Shown one piece after another: positions 15,555 through 21,079 of a stretch of 23,739 nucleotides of DNA. How positions within the stretch are numbered: the stretch's first letter is position 1; every line of letters begins with the position of its first letter. The DNA lies in assembly GCA_965977975.1 (NCBI GenBank), contig CBHCZH010000044.1:1-23739 (forward strand). Direction: 5' to 3'. The stretch is from Croceibacterium_A sp965977975 (GTDB lineage Bacteria; Pseudomonadota; Alphaproteobacteria; Sphingomonadales; Sphingomonadaceae). The position numbers and the translations under genes were made by a program. The notes below the pieces were generated by a model that saw only the letters and a list, made by a program, of their open reading frames with translations, made no database searches and was not told the origin of the DNA.

Positions 15555-17147
15555 GTGACGGCGACCACCGGTACAACAACGATCGCCTATCCGCGACTTA
15601 GCCGCGCGGCGGGCCTGGCTGAACAGGGTAAGCTCGAACAGGCCGCGCAACTTCTGATCGAGCATTTGCGCGAGCATCCGGACGAGCCGCGCGGGCTCGC
15701 GCAACTGGGCCACACGGCCATGCAGCTTGGGGCGCTGGGCCAGGCCGAGCACTTCCTGCGCCGCGCGCTCGCCCGCGGTGAACGAGGCATCGATACGCGG
15801 CGCGCGCTGGCCTCGGTGCTCAACCAGCAGGAACACCTCGAGGAAGCCGAGGCGATGTTCGAGCAGCTAGAGCGTGAAACCGGCGATGTAACTTTGCAGT
15901 CCGTGCGCGCGCATATCCTGACGAAGCTCGCGCGTCACGACGAGGCGATGGGGATCCAGCAAGCCGTCGTCGGCGCTCAGCCAGCCAAGCCGCCGGGCTG
16001 GATCGCGCTCGGGCACAGCCTGCGCGCGGCCGGGCGGGTCGACGAGGCGGTCGCCGCCTACCGCCAGGCCATCGCCGTCGACTTCGAATGCGGCGAAGCC
16101 TGGTGGGGCCTCGCCAGCATCAAGCGGCCGATCCTAACCGACGTCGACATCACGCGGATGCGCGAAGCAATCGGTATCGCCATTGACGAGCGCAACAGCG
16201 CGCCGCTGCAGTTCGCGCTGGCCCGCGCGCTGCACGATCGCGGCGAGTACCGCGAGGCGTTCGAGCATTACACCGAAGGCAACCGCCAGCGCGCCGAAAG
16301 CCTGCGCTACGACGCCGGCGAGCTGACCTCCGAGATCGCCGAGATCGAGCGCATGGTCGATCCGGCGTTCATCCGTTCACTTCATGCCGAGCCGCTTGGC
16401 GAGAGCATCCCGGTGTTCATCGTCAGCCTGCCACGCTCGGGCTCGACGCTGCTCGAGCAGATGCTGGCCGGCCACCCGGAAATCGAGGCGATCGGCGAGT
16501 TGCCTTATGCGCCCGCGATCCTGCGCTCGGCGATGGAAATGGCGACCCGGCGCGGCCGTATTACGGTGCCGCAACTCATCGCCGGGCTAAGCCCGGAGCA
16601 AGCCGCCGCGATGGGGCGCGATTACCTGCGCCGCGCGGCTTGGCACCGGAAGACCGGCCGGCGGCTGTTCGTCGACAAGCTGCCGCACAACTGGAGCAAT
16701 ATTCTCTTCATTCGCCGAATCCTGCCGCAGGCGCGCTTCATCGATATCCGTCGCGATCCGATGGACTGCTGCTTCTCCAACTTCACGCAATCGTTTTCGA
16801 GCGCGCACGCCTCCTCCTTCGCGCTGCGCGACATTGGGCAGTGCTACGTCGACTACGTTCGGCTCATGACCCATCTCGACCGGGTCGCGCCGGGGCTTGT
16901 CGATCATGTCCGTTACGAGGAACTGGTCGAACAGCCTGAGCGCGAGGTGCGGCGTCTGCTCGGATCGCTCGGACTGCCGTGGGATCCCGCGGTGCTCGAG
17001 TTCCATCGCGTCGAGCGGGTGGTTCGAACCCCGAGCAGCGAGCAGGTGCGTCGCCCGCTGAACCGTGAAGGGATGGGCGTTTGGAAACCCTATGCCGAAT
17101 GGCTCGCGCCGCTCAGGGAAACTCTCGGCGACCTGGCGGCAGGGTAA
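15555..17147 (+). CDS. TPR-repeat sulfotransferase (530 aa)
   Basis: Predicted cytoplasmic enzyme with an N-terminal tetratricopeptide array (~residues 10-265) and a C-terminal sulfotransferase domain (~285-525). The TPR part shows repeated motifs such as LAEQGKLEQAAQLL (21-34), LGHSLRAAGRVDEAVAAYRQ (152-171) and LARALHDRGEYREAFEHY (222-239). The PAPS-binding loop is IVSLPRSGSTLLEQMLAGHP (289-308). The 3'-phosphate site is FIDIRRDPMDCCFSNF (395-410), and a late RTPS..QVRRPL (491-502) is typical of the family. This architecture resembles tyrosylprotein-sulfotransferase-like bacterial proteins, where TPRs may bind a protein or peptide acceptor; that role is inference. The GTG start at 15555 is used because GAGG lies 5 bases upstream and the protein then begins just before the TPRs; a longer reading frame from 15315 would overlap the previous gene deeply. 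Confidence 0.88.
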   Translation: MTATTGTTTIAYPRLSRAAGLAEQGKLEQAAQLLIEHLREHPDEPRGLAQLGHTAMQLGALGQAEHFLRRALARGERGIDTRRALASVLNQQEHLEEAEAMFEQLERETGDVTLQSVRAHILTKLARHDEAMGIQQAVVGAQPAKPPGWIALGHSLRAAGRVDEAVAAYRQAIAVDFECGEAWWGLASIKRPILTDVDITRMREAIGIAIDERNSAPLQFALARALHDRGEYREAFEHYTEGNRQRAESLRYDAGELTSEIAEIERMVDPAFIRSLHAEPLGESIPVFIVSLPRSGSTLLEQMLAGHPEIEAIGELPYAPAILRSAMEMATRRGRITVPQLIAGLSPEQAAAMGRDYLRRAAWHRKTGRRLFVDKLPHNWSNILFIRRILPQARFIDIRRDPMDCCFSNFTQSFSSAHASSFALRDIGQCYVDYVRLMTHLDRVAPGLVDHVRYEELVEQPEREVRRLLGSLGLPWDPAVLEFHRVERVVRTPSSEQVRRPLNREGMGVWKPYAEWLAPLRETLGDLAAG

Positions 17148-17285
17148 TCCCAGGCGGAGCAGCACGGCGCCGGTCAGGGATCGCGGGTGTTGTCCACGCA
17201 GAACGGACAGGTCAATTCGGAGCGGGACGACTGGCCAGATTGCAGCTATCCCATTCTGGATCGAGATTTGGAGCAGAGGGAAATC

Positions 17286-18689
17286 ATGACGAAGTTCGAA
17301 CGACTGAATCCGATGACTGGCGTCGTCGCTTCCAGCGCCGAGGCGATGCAGGCGGGCGACATTCCCGCGATCGCGAGGCGGGCGCAGCAGGGCTTCGAGG
17401 TATGGTCGAAGATGGGACCGAATGCCCGCCGCGCGGTGCTGATGAAGGCGGCCGACGCGCTGCAGGCCAAGAAAGACGCTTTCGTCGAAGCGATGATGGG
17501 CGAGATCGGCTCGACTGCGGGCTGGGCGATGTTCAACCTCATGCTGGCGAGCGGCATGGTGCGCGAAGCGGCGGCGATCACCACGCAGATCTCCGGCGAG
17601 GTGATCCCGTCCGATCATGAGGGTACCATCGCCATGGCCTTGCGCGAGCCGGTCGGCGTGATCCTCGGAATCGCGCCGTGGAACGCACCGATCATCCTCG
17701 GCGTCCGCGCGATCGCGGTACCGCTCGCCTGCGGCAACAGTGTGATTCTCAAGGCATCGGAGACCTGCCCGCGCACCCATGCGCTGATCGTCGAGGCGTT
17801 CGCCGAGGCGGGCTTCCCCGAAGGCGTGGTCAATGTCGTCACCAACGCTCCGGCCGATGCCGGCGCGGTGGTCGGCGCGCTGATCGACGCGCCGGAAGTC
17901 AAACGGATAAACTTCACCGGCTCGACCGCGGTCGGCAAGATCATCGCCAAGAGGGCGGCCGAGCACCTGAAGCCTTGCCTGCTCGAGCTGGGCGGCAAGG
18001 CGCCCATGATTGTGCTCGAGGACGCCGATCTCGACGAGGCGGTCAAGGCCGCCGCCTTCGGCGCCTATATGAACCAGGGTCAGATCTGCATGTCGACCGA
18101 ACGGATCATCGTGGTCGAGGCCGTTGCCGACGCGTTCGCGAAACGGTTCAAGGAAAAAGTCGATACCATGCCGGTCGGCGATCCTGTGGCAGGTAACACA
18201 CCGCTAGGCGCGGTGGTCGATACGAAGACCGTCGAGAAGTGCAGGGCCCTGATCGACGACGCCCTGGCGAAGGGCGCCGAGTTGCTGGCCGGGGGAGAGA
18301 CGACGCAAAACGTGCTGATGCCCGCACACCTGGTCGACAAGGTCACACCTGAGATGAAGCTGTTTCGTGACGAGAGCTTTGGCCCGGTGGTCGGCATGGT
18401 CCGCGCACGCGACGAGGCGCACGCGATCGCGCTCGCCAACGACACCGAATACGGCCTCTCGGCAGCGGTCTTCACTCGCGACACCGCGCGCGGGATCAAG
18501 GTCGCGCGCCAGATCCACTCGGGCATCTGTCACGTCAACGCGTCCACGGTGTCGGACGAACCTCAAATGCCGTTCGGCGGGGTGAAAGCTTCGGGCTACG
18601 GCCGCTTCGGCGGCAAAGCCGGGATCGACGCCTTCACCGAGCTGCGCTGGATCACCTTCGAGACCGAGCCGGGCCACTATCCCATCTGA
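17286..18689 (+). CDS. NAD(P)-dependent aldehyde dehydrogenase, vanillin/salicylaldehyde type
   Basis: A 467-aa aldehyde dehydrogenase that would oxidise an (aromatic) aldehyde to the carboxylic acid. All key parts are present: the PWN motif (131-133, oxyanion Asn), the cofactor Lys in VILKASE (156), the Rossmann Gly motif FTGSTAVG (210-217), general base Glu234 in LELGGKAP, catalytic Cys268 in NQGQICMS, and ESFGPV later on. The NQGQICMSTER and DEPQMPFGGVKASGYGRFGG blocks are what I associate with the vanillin/benzaldehyde/salicylaldehyde dehydrogenase branch; exact substrate is not certain. The ATG at 17286 follows AGAGGG; an in-frame start at 17187 would add a non-conserved tail. It lies 138 bases after the TPR-sulfotransferase, with no terminator seen between, so it may be separately promoted or read through. 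Confidence 0.92.
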   Translation: MTKFERLNPMTGVVASSAEAMQAGDIPAIARRAQQGFEVWSKMGPNARRAVLMKAADALQAKKDAFVEAMMGEIGSTAGWAMFNLMLASGMVREAAAITTQISGEVIPSDHEGTIAMALREPVGVILGIAPWNAPIILGVRAIAVPLACGNSVILKASETCPRTHALIVEAFAEAGFPEGVVNVVTNAPADAGAVVGALIDAPEVKRINFTGSTAVGKIIAKRAAEHLKPCLLELGGKAPMIVLEDADLDEAVKAAAFGAYMNQGQICMSTERIIVVEAVADAFAKRFKEKVDTMPVGDPVAGNTPLGAVVDTKTVEKCRALIDDALAKGAELLAGGETTQNVLMPAHLVDKVTPEMKLFRDESFGPVVGMVRARDEAHAIALANDTEYGLSAAVFTRDTARGIKVARQIHSGICHVNASTVSDEPQMPFGGVKASGYGRFGGKAGIDAFTELRWITFETEPGHYPI

Positions 18690-18768
18690 CTCGTGCCCAA
18701 CTCTCTGGACCGCAGATCCTGTGCATGCGGGACACAAACCGACGATCGTGAGGTGCAAGAGAAGGAGA

Positions 18769-18844
18769 TGGTGCCCAGGGGCGGAATCGAACCACCGACA
18801 CTGCGATTTTCAGTCGCATGCTCTACCAACTGAGCTACCTGGGC
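18769..18844 (-). tRNA. tRNA-Phe (GAA)
   Basis: Read on the minus strand the 76 bases fold into a full cloverleaf. The acceptor stem is GCCCAGG/CCTGGGC, the D-arm GCTC...GAGC, and the anticodon stem TGCGA/TCGCA holds loop CTGAAAA with anticodon GAA. The T-arm is GGTGG-TTCGATT-CCGCC with one G-T pair. The discriminator is A, and the 3' CCA is encoded (18769-18771). It lies 84 bases downstream of yacG on the same strand and may be part of its transcript or have its own promoter in that gap. No integrase or repeat flanks it. Confidence 0.97.
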
Positions 18845-18885
18845 AGGTACCGGGATACTGCCTCGTGAAGGCGGTCCGGAAGTTG

Positions 18886-18926
18886 GAGCGAGGGCCTATG
18901 GCCAAGGCCCGCTCCCTTGGCAAGGG
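18886..18926 (-). terminator. possible hairpins after yacG
   Basis: Just beyond the yacG stop (minus strand) a short hairpin CCCTT-GCC-AAGGG (18914-18926) is followed by a larger bulged one (GAGC/GCTC with GGGCC/GGCCC, 18886-18914). There is no T-run, so termination is uncertain; the structures could equally mark RNA processing between yacG and the tRNA. Confidence 0.3.
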
Positions 18927-18928
18927 GG

Positions 18929-19105
18929 TTATTCCTCGTTCGCCAGCGATCCTGAGTCATCGGCCGGATCGGCGGGCGGGCCGGGTACGGCATAGCCTTC
19001 GTTGAACCACCGCGCCAAATCGCGGTCGCGGCAACGGCTCGAGCAGAACGGAGCGAACTCTTGCGCGCGCGGCTTCTTGCAGATCGGGCAAGGGCGATTG
19101 GTCAT
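18929..19105 (-). CDS. yacG: DNA gyrase inhibitor / zinc protein YacG
   Basis: A 58-aa YacG-family zinc protein. In E. coli YacG binds GyrB and inhibits gyrase. The zinc-binding pattern is clear: CPICKK (Cys5 and Cys8) then FCSSRCRDRDLARWFNEGY (Cys20, Cys24), including the family's DLxxWxxExY signature as DLARWFNEGY. The tail is acidic (DPADDSGSLANEE). Its ATG overlaps the TGA stop of the upstream RNase gene (ATGA), with no separate ribosome site visible, so translation is coupled. The length fits the family (about 60 aa). Confidence 0.93.
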   Translation of the reverse strand: MTNRPCPICKKPRAQEFAPFCSSRCRDRDLARWFNEGYAVPGPPADPADDSGSLANEE

Positions 19106-20076
19106 CGCGGGATGAGTTGGGCTTGCGGAGCTTCGAGCGCAAGGGTGGGTCGCGCTTCCCAGCGCACCTCGCGACCCGTGCGGCGAGCGAGTTCGGCGAG
19201 CCACTCGGGCCTCAGCTGCGCCTCAAGCGCGGGATGGCCCGATAAAAGCAGCGCGCCGGGACCTTGCAGCAGCTCGGCACGGCGGAGCAGCGCACGAGCG
19301 GCCATCCCCGAACGCTGGAAGGCCGCGCGATGAAGCAGCGAGGGCCGTTCGAGCCGAGCGACCAGTTGGACGAAGCCGAACCCGTTCATCGCCGTGCGCT
19401 CATGCGGCCAATCCGCGAGCGCGGCGGCGAGTGCCTCGTCGACCATTCGGCGATCTTCCCTGGATGCGAGTGTCGGGAAATCGATCCCAATCGATCCGCC
19501 GACATCGAACCGCTGCAGCGCCTCGGCCAGCGGCGCGACCGCAGCGAGCGCCAGCGCGCGCGGGTCGAGCGTACCGTCTACGTCGACGAGAAGCATTGCC
19601 GGCGTGGGGCTGAACTGCAGCACGCCGCCGGGGAACTCGACTTCTCCTGCGAAGGCTTCGGCTGCAAGCTCGGACCCGTCTCCGGTCGGGAACTCGCGTA
19701 CCATGCGAACGTCGTGTCCCTCATCCCTCAACCGTTCGGCGAGCGTCGGGGCCCGGCGCGGGGCCGCTTCGGTCGGCCGCGTCCGCGCGAGCTTGCGGCG
19801 ACCGCGTTCGCCGAGCGCGGGGCGTGTCACTTCGAGCCGGATCGGCGCGCCTTCGCTGGCGGAAGGCGGAAGCTTATCGACCAGCGCTTCCTCGCCGCTG
19901 GCAAACCGCGCTCTGCCGCGCCGGCTGCCAGCGGCGCGCGACACCAGTACAGCATCCTCGACCATGCCGACGGCGAGCTCGCCAGGCCATTCGACGCGCG
20001 CTGCGATGATACGCGCACCCTTGAGCTGGATTGCCCGATGCTCGCCGATGCCTTCCTCGACCAGCCACTCAGCCAA
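19102..20076 (-). CDS. short RNase E/G-family protein (324 aa)
   Basis: Predicted ribonuclease E/G homologue. The N-terminal ~100 residues resemble a degenerate S1/OB region (RAIQLKGARIIAARVEW). The nuclease core is recognisable from LLVDVDGT (Asp165, matching catalytic Asp303 of E. coli RNase E) and FDVGGSIGIDF (Asp199, matching Asp346). FGFVQLVARLERPSLL (~234-249) corresponds to the segment after the active site. The position of RNase E Asn305 appears to be Asp167. The zinc-link CPxC of RNase E/G is absent and the protein is much shorter than RNase G (~490 aa). Start: a TTG at 20076, 7 bases after GGGG and overlapping the maf stop, gives MAEWLVEEGIGEHRA; an ATG at 20151 would lie deep inside maf. 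The stop overlaps the yacG start. Whether it still cleaves RNA is open. Confidence 0.8.
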   Translation of the reverse strand: MAEWLVEEGIGEHRAIQLKGARIIAARVEWPGELAVGMVEDAVLVSRAAGSRRGRARFASGEEALVDKLPPSASEGAPIRLEVTRPALGERGRRKLARTRPTEAAPRRAPTLAERLRDEGHDVRMVREFPTGDGSELAAEAFAGEVEFPGGVLQFSPTPAMLLVDVDGTLDPRALALAAVAPLAEALQRFDVGGSIGIDFPTLASREDRRMVDEALAAALADWPHERTAMNGFGFVQLVARLERPSLLHRAAFQRSGMAARALLRRAELLQGPGALLLSGHPALEAQLRPEWLAELARRTGREVRWEARPTLALEAPQAQLIPR

Positions 20077-20644
20077 CGGCGAACCCCGCGGACTTGAGCA
20101 GCGCCCGCGTCTCGAACAGCGGCAGGCCGACGACGCCCGAGTGGCTGCCACCGATCCACGCGATCAGCCCCTCGGCGCTCCCCTGGATCGCATAGCCGCC
20201 GGCTTTGCCATGCCATTCGCCACCGGCGAGGTAGGCGCTGATTTCTTCCCCCGAAAGCCGCTTGAAACGGACCTGCGTCTCGCTGAGCCGCTCACGCAGA
20301 GCGCCGTTGGGCGCGAGCAGGGCGACGGCCGAAAGCACGCGATGACGGCGGCCCGAGAGCAGCTCCAGGCAGCGGCGCGCAGTCCTGTCGTCCTCGGCCT
20401 TGGGCAGAATGCGACGCCCGACCGCGACCACGGTATCGCCGGCCAGCACGTGGGCATCCGGAACTGCAGCGGCGAGCGCCTTCTCGCGCGCCATCCGTAC
20501 GGCATAATCCCGCGGCAACTCATTCTTCAGCGGGGTCTCGTCGATATCGGCATGGACCACGCGCGCCGGCTCGATGCCTAACCGCGTGAGCAGCTCCCGC
20601 CTGCGCGGGCTGGCCGAAGCGAGGACCAGGTTGGGGGCGTTCAC
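20069..20644 (-). CDS. maf: Maf family nucleoside triphosphate pyrophosphatase
   Basis: A 191-aa Maf-like protein. Family members hydrolyse dTTP/UTP or modified nucleotides to monophosphates, acting as house-cleaning enzymes in the cytoplasm. The N-terminal signature LVLASASPRRRELL (6-19) is complete. The catalytic Asp is in VLAGDTVV (Asp70), and the conserved GKAGGYAIQGSAEGLI and GGSHSGVVGLPLFET blocks are present. The GTG at 20644 is the only start that keeps the complete N-terminus, 11 bases after the infA stop; the ribosome site is weak (GGCGGG). The gene overlaps the start of the RNase gene by 8 bases. The infA-maf-RNase-yacG order fits known sphingomonad housekeeping clusters. Confidence 0.94.
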   Translation of the reverse strand: MNAPNLVLASASPRRRELLTRLGIEPARVVHADIDETPLKNELPRDYAVRMAREKALAAAVPDAHVLAGDTVVAVGRRILPKAEDDRTARRCLELLSGRRHRVLSAVALLAPNGALRERLSETQVRFKRLSGEEISAYLAGGEWHGKAGGYAIQGSAEGLIAWIGGSHSGVVGLPLFETRALLKSAGFAVG

Positions 20645-20655
20645 GCCCGCCAGGC

Positions 20656-20901
20656 TTACTGCGGCCCCGGGCCGCCCCGACCGGGCATGAAGCGATAAGT
20701 GATGCGCGCCTTGGTCAGGTCATAAGGCGTGAGCTCGCACAGCACCTCGTCGCCCACCAGCACGCGGATGCGGTTCTTGCGCATCCTGCCCGCGGTATGG
20801 CCGAGCACTTCATGGCCGTTTTCGAGCTCCACCCGGAACATCGCGTTGGGCAGCAATTCCACCACCTTGCCGCGCATTTCGAGGAGTTCTTCTTTGGCCA
20901 T
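20656..20901 (-). CDS. infA: translation initiation factor IF-1
   Basis: An 81-aa IF-1, the single-OB-fold factor that binds the 30S A site during initiation. The typical sequence is seen from MAKEELLEMRGKVVELLPNA through FRVELENGHEVLGHTAGRMR and VGDEVLCELTPYDLTKARIT. The tail RFMPGRGGPGPQ is longer and more Gly/Pro-rich than the 72-residue E. coli protein. The ATG at 20901 is preceded by AAGGA at about 13 bases, a little distant. It is the first gene of the infA-maf-RNase-yacG operon and is divergent from TBDR 3. Confidence 0.97.
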   Translation of the reverse strand: MAKEELLEMRGKVVELLPNAMFRVELENGHEVLGHTAGRMRKNRIRVLVGDEVLCELTPYDLTKARITYRFMPGRGGPGPQ

Positions 20902-21079
20902 GCAGTCCCGGTATCCTTTTCCAGAGTTGGGCGCCCATAGCGGCGGATGAAAAAAAAGGGAAGCGCCGGCTTGGCGGCCAAATTCTGAAAGCCCGGATAC
21001 ATGTGCGACACTTTATTACCCTTCGCGTCTTGCGACCGTGATGCGTTGCAGCAAAGAGCCCGCTCAGGGAGCTGAGTGT
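20902..21079. other. divergent spacer between infA and TBDR 3
   Basis: These 178 bases hold the divergent promoters and leaders of infA and TBDR 3. An uninterrupted run of eight A (20950-20957, T on the infA strand) lies about 50 bases before the infA start. Convincing -35/-10 boxes were not identified on either strand. Confidence 0.5.
21066..21071 (+). promoter_or_regulatory. ribosome binding site deciding a TTG start
   Basis: AGGGAG lies 8 bases before TTG at 21080, while the upstream in-frame ATG at 21041 has no Shine-Dalgarno sequence and would put a polar, cysteine-containing extension before the signal peptide. Confidence 0.6.

Noticed and set aside
17233..17257. CCAGA...TCTGG inverted repeat before the aldehyde dehydrogenase as an operator
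   Set aside because: Only five base pairs with a 15-base spacer, easily expected by chance.
18769..18844. tRNA-Phe as an integration site of a mobile element
   Set aside because: No integrase, direct repeat of the tRNA end or foreign-looking gene is seen near it; the flanking genes look like normal chromosome.
18721..19005. Small plus-strand frame across the tRNA-Phe gene
   Set aside because: It reads through the antisense of the tRNA and has no ribosome site.
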